Positions 23,133-36,000 of a stretch of DNA of 64,000 bases are shown here, piece by piece (the first letter of the stretch is position 1; every line of letters begins with the position of its first letter). Under the pieces are notes generated by a model, which had not been told where the DNA came from, did not search any database, and saw only the letters and a program-made list of their open reading frames with translations. A program made the position numbers and the translations under genes. The DNA is from Auriscalpium vulgare (Eukaryota > Basidiomycota > Agaricomycetes > Russulales > Auriscalpiaceae): assembly GCA_019915015.1 (NCBI GenBank), contig JAHBBC010000005.1:1240001-1304000 (forward strand), given 5' to 3'.

Positions 23133-24543
23133 TTTCGATATGAAGTCGTTAGGAGATGTCGATTCGAGGAATAAAAGGAGTGTCGTGGACGTTAAGGTGT
23201 CGTGAAAGCAACAACAACCGAGGTAGCCAGTACCGAAAGAACGAAGGAACGAGCGGAACGAGCGGAGAGATGAGCGCAGCTAGAGGTCCCAGATGTCACC
23301 GCTGTCGATTTATACCAACATCCCGAGGCAAGGGGAGAGGCAATTGATGCGACCGCTACCGGTCGGCCTCAGGCGGAGAGCGTGATGCATCAATATTCGA
23401 TATTGATCGTTGTCTGCTACGAGGGGATAATGCAGAGGAATGGATGACCTTGGATGGCCCGGACATCTCGGTGGGAGTCGTGCGATACATAGCACCGAGC
23501 GCATGTGTCACTGTGAGGGCAAATCGGAGCAAATCCACAAATCACTGAGACCGCCGGGAGACCTCACAGCGAGACGCGGCCTCATTCAAGTTGGCGAATT
23601 GATCGAGGCCGAGGCCATGACTGGTGACCCTGGACGAATCAAAGACGAGTGACAAGTTGTAGCGATGTTGCCAAAGGCCAGAGCAACGTTGATTGCGGGC
23701 AAATTGCGAGCATTTCTCCGACATAGATATGATGAAAGATATGGATAGCCAGCCAGGCATGATGCTCACAATGAGCTCGGCGAGAGTTCAGGGACTCTGC
23801 GTGTGAGCATAGAGACTGCATAGAGGAGCGGAATTATACAGAGGCGGTTATGAAGGGGAGACGTCGCCGAGTGCCAGCATCGTGCGCAGGTTTCCGAATT
23901 CCATGCCAGGGCGCGATCATCGTTTTTGTGATTGTTGCCTATTATTTGCTGATGAGTAGTTGTGAGCGAAATCAGCGGGTTGCATAACGTATTCTTGGAA
24001 CACGCACGCCCACACAGCACCTTGCATCAAAACGAGAGGTAGCAGAGTGAAAGCGTGAGTCGTGACCGTCGTACGAGGGTCTACCAGTGCCAGGTCACCA
24101 TGCTGGTAGTTCAAGCGATACGGTTGGTGACCGTAGGGTACTAGCCCGGTACCGCCGATGCGACAGAGGCTGAGTCGGATCAGTGGTTGGTTGCGGTCCG
24201 GAGCCGCGCTTATTTCTATCATCACCTCCGGCGGCCTCGCGGGACCTTGAAGCTGCGCAGCGCTCATCGCGCCTCTTCATGTTGTACTCGTGCGCGAGTT
24301 TGCTTGAAATCAAATGTGTACATGAAAGTACATGAGAGCTATGATCGATCACGGCATACTGGTCGTCGTCTTATACTTGCCCACGTAGGTAGTACTTCCT
24401 GGATTTACAAAACCTCTAAGTACTTCGAAAGTCTCCGTCATCTTTTCTAATGCATTTGTCCGCGTATTATACCGTATTGGAAGTGTAGCGACTTGATCTG
24501 GGATATCAGTTCTAGAGGTATCAATAACTCGTCTGCTGCCGTG
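23133..24543. other. 1.4-kb spacer without a recognised gene
   Basis: It holds the promoter of the secreted repeat protein (left) and the 3' UTR of the kinase-like gene (right). A short gaacgagcg direct repeat lies near 23247-23265 and gtacatga is repeated near 24317-24335. The longest ATG frame (minus, 24267-23917, 116 codons) shows no domain and no family resemblance; I do not call it a gene. Confidence 0.5.
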
Positions 24544-25740
24544 CTAGAGGGATGCATCCTGGAAACACGTATGTAATACGTTATCATGCGAAGAAACAGT
24601 TGCATCGAAAGTCTTTAGCACGTGTACAGCGCTTGGTCGGTGATCATGGCTGGAACTGAGCATGGGTCTCGTCACGAAAAGAAGCTCCTGGGTAAGCTTT
24701 CCGCTTAGCTGAAAATAAACATGGCCGAGTTGTCAATTCCACTTTGCAGTAGTTTGCGAAGCACGTACGTGGCAAGCTCTGAGAATCAAAATACCCAGCG
24801 CCCAGATGTCAACCTTGAAGGGATCGGTGTACTGACCCTGTTCAACCTCCGGCGGCAATTCTGTCCCTCTTATCCCACGGAGGAGAGGGCGACTGCGATT
24901 GTGCACGCGCCGACTAATTTCGTAGTCAATGCATGCATAATTTCCCTTGTAGTCTGTGACGAGATTCCTCAAGGAGATGTCGAGGTGAGCGATGTCATGA
25001 TGGTGCATGAATACAACGTGCTGGATGAATTCCTATCTCAATCTGGGGAAGCATTGAGAAGCATATTGCTTACCTCGATACATGAGCGAATCGCACTCAA
25101 GAACGCTTTCATGCAACATGGGGTTTCGGGGAACAGCTCCGACGACCATTCTTCCATCACAATGAACACGATGGCGTCCCCGGGAACTTCTATGAAATCG
25201 AGGACAGCTGTGACAGCTGTTAGAGACCTCGACGCCACTAGCACATGTGCACATGTGAGCACACTCACGGATGCAATGGTTCATTGAATGGGACCGCAGT
25301 TGAGAAGACGACAGAAAGCGAGTGATGTCGTATTCGCGGCTGCGAATATGTACAGCCTTGACGACTATGTGTAGCCCGTCCCTGAGTCGACACCCTCTAA
25401 ATAAGTTATCGGGCTAAAAGAAAGAAGCGGTGAAGCACGGTAAAAAAAGACACAGTGGTTGACTAACCAGACCCGGGTCTTTGCAAAGGGCAGTACCGTC
25501 CCGAAATAGACGCTCGTGATAGTATCCGAATGGTCTGGGCGAGTCCTCCATGCGATGCTCGTAGAAGCGCTTCACGTCGTTGACTGTGTCCAAATGAAAA
25601 CCACAACGCTCCAAGAGGCCCCGATAGCGGTCCCAGTTGGGCGAAAGACGGTAGTTTACATCGTCGTCATCGTCGGACGCGCTGCTAGCTGGCGATGTCG
25701 GAGATGCAATGTCCTGCTCGAAGGCGGGCCAGGCAGGCAT
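24544..25740 (-). CDS. Protein-kinase-like protein, basidiomycete family
   Basis: A protein-kinase fold member of a type common in mushroom-forming fungi; substrate unknown. The N-terminal part (MPAWPAFEQDIASPTSPASS) is acidic and Ser-rich, then LSPNWDRYRGLLERCGF. The probable ATP-anchoring lysine lies in IVVKAV of the second exon. The hinge is FIVMEEWSSELF. The catalytic loop is HHDIAHLDISLRNLV, which keeps the catalytic Asp and the Asn. The metal-binding DFG is replaced by DYE (ACIDYEISRR). The C-lobe shows DPFKVDIWALGILILRA, and the last exon gives LTQELLFVTRPMLSSS and RPSAVHVLKTFDATV, ending at a TAG whose complement is 24544-24546. The DFG change makes activity uncertain, but the variant is recurrent in this family as I know it. 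Confidence 0.75.
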
Positions 25741-26277
25741 GACGCAAGGGGGATCAGGGCATCGACTGCGCCTAGCGGAAGCATATTAAATAAGATGGAC
25801 CATGACCTCAGGCATGTACGGCGGGTATACGCGGCGAGGATATGTGTGCCGGGAAAACGAAGCCTGAAACGGATAGCAGCGGATCCGAAGAAATGATGCG
25901 GGGGGCCACGTAGCCTCAGAAAGGTATGAAGAGCGGGGCAGATTTGTGTCAGAAGACATTTCCATCAGGAAGAGGGCGGCCAGCGTGCATGACAGTTATG
26001 TCGACTGAGGGAAATCGAGGACAACATCCGGAAGCATCTGGACGTGATGTCCGGTCATCGCACGATGACGGCTGTGTGTTGGCGTCAGTATAGAATGCAG
26101 AAGGAGACGCACGGCTTGTTTTGGGGGAGATGCTCCCAGGATATACAGCAGCGTCTGGATACCGGAGCCAGGGCCGCAGGAGCGCAGTCCATGAACGGCA
26201 TGAGCGCAGACACAGGCGTCCGTGGGAAACGCTTGCCCCATCCCGAGACGCGTGTCATTGGCCTGACGCGCACCGGC
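25741..26277. other. Divergent spacer between the kinase-like gene and the RRM gene
   Basis: Promoters and leaders of the two divergent genes. An open frame extends upstream of the RRM gene start from 26044, but its codons do not resemble the family and it probably is leader. Confidence 0.5.
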
Positions 26278-26940
26278 ATGGAGGAAGGGACAAAGACCAA
26301 GAAAACAGTCTTCGTAGGCGGCCTCAGCGACGATGTCGACCAGGCCGTGCTCATCGATTCATTCTCCCCATTCGGTGCGCACCATCCGTCCCCGCCGCCC
26401 ACTGAACTGACCTCTTGTCGCAGGAGACGTTATTGACGTGCAGCTGCCGCTGGCACCTGCGACCCGTGGGCAGGAGAGTGGTACGTGTCCGCCACTCGTG
26501 CCAACCGAACTAGCTGACAGAATACCTGCAGAAGGGAAGCATCGGGGATTTGCCTTTGTGACATATTCCTCCGCCGGAGATGCCCAAGATGCCATTGACA
26601 ACATGGACCTGAACGAACTACGCGGGAAGGTCCTAAAGGTCAACCTGGCCCGGCCGCAGAGGGGCGTTGCCCAATTGAACAACAGCCGCCCGAGTACGTG
26701 TCGTCCTTACTCGTCGCCTTCATCTCTTCTGATCGAGCTATCAGTCTGGGAGTCCGAAGACTGGCTCAAACAGTACGCGAAACCGTTGGGGCAAAGTGGA
26801 GGTCGGTTTCTCGCTCTCGGCCTTCGTCATGTCCTCAACGTCATTTTACAGGCCTGCAAGCCCGGGGCAGCAGCACGCCCGATCCTGAGGCAGCAGATGA
26901 CGCTGGAGGAGATGAGGCAGGCGACGCCATGGAGGACTGA
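26278..26940 (+). CDS. RRM protein equivalent to the N-terminal half of PPIE (cyclophilin 33)
   Basis: A single RNA-recognition motif begins at once: KKTVFVGGLSDDVDQ (RNP2, VFVGGL), then DVIDVQLPLAPATR, HRGFAFVTYSSAGDAQDAIDNM (RNP1, HRGFAFV) and LRGKVLKVNLARPQ. The exon after the next intron gives IWESEDWLKQYAKPLG. That Trp-x-x-x-x-Trp-Leu-Lys linker after the RRM is characteristic of animal PPIE, a spliceosome-associated cyclophilin. Here the gene stops soon after with an acidic tail (DDAGGDEAGDAMED) and no isomerase domain follows. ATG 26278 was chosen because the RRM starts ten residues later, as in PPIE. It is convergent with TAF13, with 79 bp between stops. Confidence 0.85.
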
Positions 26941-27019
26941 TACAACACACTGTACATGTACATCACAAAATTATAATGCTGTAGCGTCCGTACTCTTATC
27001 ACGTTGCAAACACTGAGAC

Positions 27020-27838
27020 TCAGGACTGTAGGGGGTTCGTCTGGTCGATGCCCGTGTCGTCGAACTGCGAGCGAGCGCGCTTGATGACCTCCTGCATGAA
27101 GAGCAGCTCCTCCATACGCGCCAGCTTCTTCGCATCCGCTGGCCGCGACAAAACTTTGCGGAAATCCTCAATCTGCAGCCTCGACTTCTTTGTCGGTGCA
27201 AGCGCTGTTTGACACTGCGCAAAAGAGACTTGTCAGGCCATCGTGAGCCAGAACGTATACGGGACCACCACTCACAATGTCGGCAATATATTCCACCAGT
27301 ATCTCCTCCATCACGTTCACCGTGTCGTTTGCGGGATTGCGATCATCGCCGAATCCATACATGAGGCTCCTCACTGCCAGACAAGCTCTCAGCGAACGCG
27401 CGCACGAATAGTGTCGGTCGACGCACGCTCTTTAGTGAACAGTCCCTTGAAATTCGACTGCTTGCGGTATGCCCGACCAGTAGCTCCGCCTGTCGCAGCC
27501 GCCGCCACAGTCTCTCGGGGATAGACTGGGGTGTACGCGGTGAACGTGGGCCGAGGCGTCGACGCGGAGGCCTGCGACTGCCCGGCAACCTGCGTAGTCG
27601 AAAGCTGGGTGGTTATCGACGGTCGAGCCGTGGCAGCATGGGCGTGTTGTGCAGCCTGGTAGTTGTAGTAGGAGTAGGGCCAGGCTGTCGTGCCGTAGCC
27701 AGTGACTGCTGTGGCAGGGTAGACACCGGCTTGGTAGGGATACGCCCCTGGCGTCTGGGGGAATGGTTGGTACGCGCCGTAGGGATATGCACCAGGGGTG
27801 GCGGGATGCTGGCCAGTTTGAGAGGGGTAGTAGGACAT
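27020..27838 (-). CDS. TAF13: TFIID subunit TAF13 with a long Tyr/Pro/Ala-rich N-terminal extension
   Basis: General transcription factor subunit that pairs with TAF11 through a histone fold. The last three exons give the domain: KGLFTKE joined to LRSLMYGFGDDRNP, then NVMEEILVEYIADI, then CQTALAPTKKSRLQIEDFRKVLSR and ARMEELLFMQEVIKRARSQFD. These cover the whole TAF13 fold. Ahead of it are about 140 residues (MSYYPSQTGQHPATPGAYPYG) rich in Tyr, Ala, Pro, Gln and Thr, which yeast TAF13 lacks. The composition resembles low-complexity transcription-factor segments. The ATG at 27838 is the first in the frame. The stop complement is 27020-27022. Confidence 0.9.
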
Positions 27839-28034
27839 CAGCGTCGCGACTTTGTGCAGTTGGTGCCAAGAACGCGTGCGCGCTGCAGGCTCAGACTGGT
27901 CAGACGAGCGAGGTCACGCACAGTGACAATGCGTGACCGGCCTCATCCCCGCCTCGAAAGCTGAACACCGGTATATTGCGGTCCCAGAGCACGATGTCAT
28001 AGAGACAGTACGACATCGCAGTACACACGCCTCG

Positions 28035-29852
28035 TCATGAAACATCCAGATCAATGTCATCCTCCTTCGTCGCTTCCAGGTTGCTGGCTCTCTGCATGAG
28101 ATCCCGCACCTTTTGCCACTCATTGTGTATCCTGCCCCTCTCGTCCAGCCAATCCATTATACCGTCCGCATCGGAAAGGTCTTCTGGTGGTTGCAAGCCC
28201 TTCGCAAATGCCACCCGGACGAATGAACGCTTCCCCGGGCCAAGGGGCTGCCGTAGTTGGTCCACCTCGGCAAGTAAGGTGTAATACAGATCGTACTACA
28301 ACAGGTGACGTCCCACGTCAATTCAAACTAAAACAAATCCAGGAAGGACAGCGACTGACCTCCCAGTGCGCGAGGCGATGGAACATCTGCGTTCTGGCAG
28401 CGCAGAAGCGACCGAGGTTGAATTCGCGATGGTTACGGTTGGAGGTATCGTCTGAATTTTCGCCCTCGTCATCATCGCTTTCGTGGGTGGCGCTTTTGCG
28501 ATTGATAGGCTGCAGAGACGTCAGAGACAGCGAAGGACTGGAAGGATCATTTACTTGAAATGACATCGCGTCGTACGGAGACCCGCTCAGATGGCCAACC
28601 AGCGTCGAAAGCCTGCCACCGAGGTGACATGCGTCACAGTGAGGAACAGCAAAAGCCAAACTTGTCAGAGTCAGTTTCGGATACTGCAGCAGGGACTTTC
28701 TGTAGTCGGCACGCCAAACTGAAGATGCCAAGGAATCGCGGACACCGGACAGTTTCCGGCGGGCTACTTGAAGAGGCACAGAGAAATATTCATTGTCTGT
28801 GAAAGAGTGAATGTTTCTGAGAATGCATTGCGAATGGACCTCACCTTCCAGAGTGTCCTTCATGAACATCCGACGATCTCGCTCCGGCGTGACGGCCAGA
28901 TGTACGAAAAGTTGGCACACTATCTTGAAATGATGGCTGAAGTCTTGGTGCGTCGACATGCTGAATGCACTTGGTAGTTTCGGGACGGCATCATCGTCGT
29001 CGACAATGAAGCCATCTTCCGCGTTGCCAGGGTCTTCGTCCTCGTCACCGAGGCCACCGTCCGGCCGCGCTCCTGCGAATGGCACAACGTCTTCGAATTC
29101 TCCTTCGTCTTCTTCGTCTTCTTCTGAAGAGGACAAGTGTGTTTTTCCCTGCTTCTTACCTGGTAATCGTATGTTTATCGACACGCAGAACACCGTGGGT
29201 GACCACTCACGTTTGAGCTTGTCCAAATTCTTCTGGAATGCTGATTTCTTGTCCCGCGAACGCATGCGCGTGTCCAGAATATCTGAAAGCACTGTCATAT
29301 GATGAACTGCTTGCGATAAGGACGAGACTCACGCGTCTGATCTACTTCTTCGATGTCTTCAGGCGTTGGAGGCCTGACACCCTTCATGAGCTTTCGGGCC
29401 TTAGGTATATCATCCGTCTCACTGCCAGAATTGTCCACGCGTCGACGACGGGTAACGCCCTTCCCCTTCCACCGCTTACTCGGGGCCTCAGGCTCCTCAT
29501 TGTCTGTGTCCAAGTCGATGACGGATGCAGCGCGAGGGGACACCGTGCGCGACTCTGCGACTCTCCTGCGCTTGCCTTTTGGCCGTCTCGGAGACTGGTC
29601 TTCATCTTCATTTTCGCTGAGGAGTGCAGGAACCTTGCGCGGTTCAAATTGAATGCCCTCTACATCGCTGTCCGGTTCCTCGTCGTCGCTGATTTTGATG
29701 ACCTTTGCGCGGCTGCCGCGCTTGCGCTTGGCTGGGCTCGCCTCGAGAGCGGGCGGTGCCCTGAGCGGGCTCGACGAAGAGGAAGGTTGAGCAAAGAAAC
29801 CAAAGAGATCTTGCTGCCTGAGCTGCTTTGGGGGGCTCTTATTGCGCGGCAT
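28035..29852 (-). CDS. DUF4211 domain nuclear protein with PIP-box-like motif
   Basis: Function not established. The protein starts MPRNKSPPKQLRQQDLFGFF; QQDLFGFF fits the PCNA-interaction consensus Q-x-x-(L/I/M)-x-x-F-F exactly and is close to the N-terminus, where PIP boxes commonly sit. Basic NLS-like stretches (AKRKRGSR, KGKRRRV) and acidic Ser-rich stretches follow. The conserved DUF4211 region starts near EDGFIVDDDDAVPKLPSAFS (about 28900-29020) and runs through HFKIVCQLFVHLAV, RRKLSGVRDSLASSVWRADYRKSL and PHCDACHLGGR, a possible zinc-binding CDAC-H. The last exons carry FNLGRFCAARTQMFHRLAHWE and DQLRQPLGPG. It is divergent from the UNC79-like gene, with 160 bp between starts. Confidence 0.78.
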
Positions 29853-30012
29853 GAGGGAGTCGGTGTCAAGGTGCGCGATCGGGTTCGCGCTTGTGGCGCG
29901 GGCACTGTAGCCGGGCCGCCGCAGCCGGTCACGGTACTTCCAGCTCGCTCATCCACGGTGGACGCGACCTCGCTCCCGCCACTAGCGGCGCTGTCCAGCC
30001 CTGTCTGCCAGC

Positions 30013-33000
30013 ATGAGCTATCCAGCGCGAACTCCTGCAACGCCCACCCTTCGTCTCGACACGTCTGGCCTCCGCGATAACAATCCAGTGAGCAACCCCA
30101 AGACACCCCACGAGCCCACCTCTTCCATTCGCACTCGCGCCCGGGCCCTATCGCAAGCCGCTCTGCCAGCCGCTCTACGGCCGACTTCATCCCCACCCGT
30201 CGACAAGCTTCCTGCTGCACCCTCCTTCGCCTCCACCTCGTCCGCTCTCCAAGGCACCGACAGAGCTCGAGAGGAGAGACGCAAGCTTCTTGGGCATCTC
30301 CTGGAGCAGCTGCGTCGTCGACCTAGGCCTCCATCCGTCTTTGATGGCCCCGCGACTCGAGACCCCGCCGCGGCCAAGAAACGCGCCGGCATTGCCAAAG
30401 GTCTGACCGCCGTCCGCAGAGAGAGAAGCGGCGCCAGTGGCCCTGTGGATTCCGACAGTGACGATGAGGTGGACACTGCATTCTCTCCGGATGAAGCCCT
30501 CGAGTCTATGAATCGACTACGGGATGTTCTGACTCTATCGCTGACTCAACAATGGCACATCTTTCGTGAAGGGTGCGTTTCATTCGTGCTGCATCATCAT
30601 ATGGCTCAACCTTCTTTGAAGGGGCTCGTCATCACGCCGCTCATCCAAGCGTGAATCGAAAGGATTTGACACCGTTGGGTCTAGACTATCGACATCACCC
30701 TTTCGTCGACGAAGGCGGAGCCTTGACACAGGCTCTCGATCCCCTTCGCCTACACCAGACGACGAACAGCAAGCGCCCGAGCTTCTCTCTCATTGTATAG
30801 CCATACTTCACGCCGTAATATCCGAGGACTGTCGCTTCCAAGTGTCATACCCACGGTTGCTGCGGCCGCCCAACGCCCTTCAGGCAACATCGCTCGACGT
30901 TGCTCTCCTGCTTGTACACACCCATCGTGACTCCCCAGCGATTGTCTCGCGGATTGGCTTTGCCGTTCTTCCTGCATTTTCTACTTTCAGGCCAGAAATG
31001 CATTCTCGTTTATTGGCATTCTTCGAAGAAGGCGTGTTGCGAGGCATGCTGAAACAAGCTCGACAGCTTCATGGCCTTGATGAATCGGCAAACATCCTGA
31101 CGGGTAATTACTGAGCATGCGGATTTTATGCTATTGCTGCTAACTGTGTTACAGAAGATTTCTCCGGCATCAGCATGAAGGGCGTCGGCGAGGCCTTTGT
31201 CTCGATCCAGGTGGAGGCGGCTCAAGACGACGACGCAGCAGGAGATGACAATGCATGGCATCGGTGGCTACTCGCCTTCCCCAATTCCACTCAGCAAATT
31301 CTGTCTTCGAATGCCCCAGGCCAATCCCTTCCGCTATACCATCTAGCTTCACTCGTACCTCCTTTACTGGCAGCAATCGCAGCAGGACTCGACCTGGAGT
31401 CAGCCCGCGTGGAGACTCTTCATCGGTTCTACAGATTGTTCTCAATGATCGTTGACCTCAAACCGGACGCATATCTGGACCTGCTACAAGTCATAGCTTA
31501 CGATACCCCGAAGGCACGGCGCGTTGCACTCTCTCTTCTCTCGTCGCATTGGCCTCGAGCCATAGGCCACCCGGTCGTCAGTAAGCCCTTGCGCATGCCT
31601 GGTTATCTGGACACATTGCCGGGCAGAGACAGGTCTGGGGTCTCAGCGCATAGTCCGTCAAGCCATCCGTACGCGCATCAGTTTGTCGCATGGCAGTTCC
31701 TGCCATCTTCAAAGCCAGTGCTCTTTGAGGGCCAGTCTATCCGAGACTGCAGATCGTGCCTCAAACCCATCGTCGGATTCGGCCTCTTTTGCCCATTTTG
31801 CTCGTGCTCGGTTCACTTCGACTGCTATGATTATCCTGACGGGAATATCCTCACACAGTTCGCCCTGCAGTCGGATCCGGACACGCAGAAACTAGCTGTC
31901 CACCGTTTCTGTCACGCATTGCCCCGAAGTCGCAGCTCGACCGCTGTCGAACAGATATCGTCCGGGCACAGATTCAGGGCCGTTAACCTCTTCAATCTAG
32001 CTTTGTGTTTTCTGTGCCGGCAACCCCTCTGGGGATGTAGCGCACAGGGACTGAAGTGCGACCTTTGCGACCACTTCGCGCATACACACTGCTTATCCTC
32101 CTCCCCCGTCTCTCGCTGTCAGTCAACCCCACTTGACTCATCACACATGACGATCCCGTGGCGCGACCTACAGGCTTCATTTCGGGAGCACTACAGCGAT
32201 TTTTTCCTCTCCAGCCAAGATATTCGCCGCAGGTCATATGAAGAGGTATCCGTGTGTTTCGACACGCTGTGGATGCAATCGCAGATCCTTGATAACGGCA
32301 TTGCTTTGAGTGCCATCGTCGTGGTCGGCAACAAGGTCCCTCAATTTGGCACTGATGACAGGCATGTCGGCGACTTTGAATTGTGGGCCTTGTTGAATGA
32401 CTACGAAAATGCACTTCTTTCCGGCGACCTCCTTGTGTCCCCAGTTCTCGAAGACTTCCTCCAGGAGACTGGGCAGTCGCCTACGCAACATTCTATCCTA
32501 TACGATTGGTCGACGCTCGTCTTTTTGACCTCTAGCTTGAAGACCGACCACGAGAACTTGAAGCTGCCGATGAGCGACTCGTCAAATTTTCTTGGGACCC
32601 AGCCCATGGCAGCCGATTCAGCCGATTCAGCGAGTCATCCTTACGAGTTACTGTCCCTCGCACACCTCCGCGACGCGCTCGGCATAGGGTTCCAGCTCCG
32701 CTCCGACACTGCCGCCCGTCTTGTGCTCAAGCATATCCATCAGAACGGGCTCTTCGACCGCGTGGACATGCGCCCAGTGCTCTTCGAGGATGAGAGCAAA
32801 CCTGACAACGCTCTTTGCCACTTCCCTCTACCTCTGGGTCTAGACATCTCCGTTGATGTCGAGACATTGGTCGCCGCGGTGGAGGTCTGCCTCGCAGATG
32901 TTGATCTGGCGGCAAACGAGGCGGGCTTTCTACTGCTCGTGAGAAGATTCTGGCCCAACGAGATGGCTACTGGCTATGCCCTGCGCAGGTTGACGAAGGC

Positions 33001-36000
33001 CCTTCTTTCTTGGATCCTATCAGAGGTGCGTCGCAGTTTCGCGGTCCTCTCGCATAGACCAATTTCTTTCCGTGTAGGATGATTGTCTAGCCGTAATCTT
33101 GCGGGACTATATCGCTCAACGACGAGACCTTCCTGGCGTCAGGATGGCAAGTGATCCACATCCCTGGCCGTCCTCTAACTCGCGGGCTGTCAACGCTGCT
33201 GCTTCGAACAACGGTGGCGATTATGTTGCGCATCGTCGGACATTGCTCAAGCAATACGCCGCTGCATGGATGCTTGCTCTTCATGACCAGGACATGGCAT
33301 TCTATGCGCAAACATTGTACCATCTCGTGGCGGAGATCGAAGAAGACTCCGACGCAGTCGAGAACATATCGTTCGAGACACCTTCAGAGAGTAAACTCGA
33401 GGCCGTGAGTTTTCTCCATGTCCATTCTTTATTTGATATTGAAACATTTCGCGCAGAGAGCCGTTTCATTGGCAGATCGCACTCTGCGAAGCATTGTGCG
33501 GCTACACCAGAACGCTGTAATCTACACTGCCTTTGATGATCTCTTCCTGAGATGGCTTGAGTCCACTCCATCGATAGGTCAATCGAGAAAAGTAAGTGCT
33601 ATCCAGGGCTTGATTCATCTCATTTCTGATCCCGCAATCTTAGCCCACCATCGCGCTGCAAAGACTGCTCAACCGTGAAGGAGGCATAAATCAGAGATCG
33701 AGCAGCATGAATCTTCTCAATGCGACCGCGGTGGACCCTGCGGGAGTGCTCAATATGGACCCTTGGAATATTGTCTTGCGGACAGCTTCGAGCAGTGAGG
33801 AAGGGCTTCGCAAAGGCTTGCGATGGCTGTCCCTCTTCGCGTGTTCGGGGGTTGATATCCCGGTAGCCATGTTCCAGCGATTTGCTGCCCTGACTGGTCG
33901 CTTCAAATTGACCCTATGCGACACAGTTGTCTTGCTAGAAGCAGCCTTTTCTTCGACTTGGCTAAAATCTCTCGGAAGACAAGATTTGATAGCTACTATC
34001 GGCTCGCTGCATCTTCGTCTGTCGGGGGAGGTACTTTCGAATATCTCAAAGCATTCGTCATTATCCGAAACGTGAGTGACGTACGTGGTGAAAAAAGTAC
34101 CGCGTCTGACCGTTTCGCAGGGCCAGATTCGTTAGGCTGTCATTGACATGCTGTCTTCTGCTGGCTGGCTGTGATCGTCTGCTATTGTCTAGCATGAAAC
34201 TCGCAACAGATGAGGAGGTCCGCGACCTTCCCTCTCGGTGCGTAGGAGCATTCGGATAACTCTTTTTTTACTTTTTTTTATTACGCTGATGTTCATCGCT
34301 AGACGATCCGTGAACACGAGGGCCTCCATGGTCTCCGATCCTGTCAACATTACCACAGCTTTCATTGATGCCCTTGGTAGCTATGCGCAAGCTAATGACG
34401 AGAATATCAGTATAATGATAGCCAAATTCATTCACCTATTCCTCACCGAGTGCTCGTTGCTTGAGACGTACGAAGTCGATAACTTCATCCTGCGTAATGC
34501 TGCTGTGCTTTGCGCGAGGTAATTCTCTTTCCTTGCTCCAGCTCAGGTGCCCTGCTTACTCGTACACAGTGCTTGGAGTTTCTACGAACTTCAAAACCAG
34601 GAACTCTCAGCAGTACGCCCGAGTGTGCTGTTGAGATGCCTCGTGGTAGATGCCCACCCCTTCGAGGTGATCCTGTCGGGGCCCCTGAGTGCAGGCGCCC
34701 CGTGGCAAACGAGGCACGCCGCTCCGCTCCGTAGGCTTGACGAATTCTCACAATAATCCAGATTGCAATCGCTAAAGAGATTGTTTCGAATCGTCTTGGA
34801 CATAACCAACCTGGCTTTCAACGTCGAGGAACGTCAGTGGCGGTCGAGCGTCAGCCGCGTTTTCATGCACTATTTCACAGCCATGTGGCAGGATCCTCAG
34901 GTGCGAGCGTCCTACAGCACAAATGTCCTCTTAAATTCTCATCTTTCTGCAACAGGAAGAGAACCGAGTGGCTGTGGATTCTTGGTCTCGTACCCTCCTG
35001 CCAGCTCATTTAGATGCGATCTCCGACTGTTGGAACGAGTCCTTAGCGAAAGCGCCCATAGCGGACCGCATAAAGCTCGTGAGCTTCCTGATACAACTAC
35101 AGCCACATTTTGTGGCTTGGAAAGGTACTTTTTACTCTGTTTACCCATGTCTCGGTGTGCTGATGACCGGCCTGACACAGTTGTGTCGTGGCCGGTGATT
35201 GTGGAAGCCCTGCTGGAAGAGGACTACATCCAGCAGAATGGCGAGAACGAGGATGGACCGGCTTCCGCTCATCTCGTAGGTTGTCCACATCACGTCTGGT
35301 TCCTTGCTTATCGTCATGTAGTCAATGTATGGTCTGTCAAGCCGAGACTCTATAGCGGCACCTGTCGCTGTGGATACCGACGTCGTGGCTCTACATGTAA
35401 GGGCATCTTGGTACACGAAACCTGCCTTATTGATGCCGTTGCACCAGGTTTCTCTTGTCCTTCTTAGTCTGAAAATGATCGCCGGAGGGGTTCCCATCGA
35501 CCTTTTCTCCTTGCTCAAGATCAAGAAGCATCTAGTCCAGATTGCCGGGTTCAGCGATGTCTCTACCATTCCTTCGGCGACGGGACAGATGTTTTACATC
35601 GCCTTTGCGAAGCTCAAACACACCCCAGATCACGCGTGGCCTTGCGTTGACGAACTGTTGCCTGTGCTCGATGCTCCGCACTCATTCACTTTCCCGGCCT
35701 CGGCTATGACCGGAGCTTTTGTCACGGACGATGCCCAGTCTACTTTGCTCGTAGGATCATCATTCGTTGACGTTGTCCTCGCTCTTGTCAACGATGCCCG
35801 CGATTTATTCTCTGCTCCCTACCAGAGTACCAAGAGCCTTTTAGAGTGCTTACTGGTGGTCGTGTACAAGCATGATCTCGATAGTACCCCCCTTAGGCAT
35901 CTTCAGAGCGGTCTTCGTCGAGCGGTGCGGCGAATTCTGAGCGTAACTCTGGCACCTGTACCCTACGACCTCCGACAATTGGCCCTCTCTATCGCTCAGG

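Noticed and set aside
22248..23205. Long plus-strand open frames with Leu/Val- or Cys/Phe-rich translation
   Set aside because: They are antisense shadows of the 18-bp repeat arrays; periods that are multiples of three keep every frame open. The minus strand has the signal peptide and intron signals.
23917..24267. Minus-strand 116-codon ATG frame
   Set aside because: No recognisable domain and no conserved features; could be chance in a 1.4-kb spacer.
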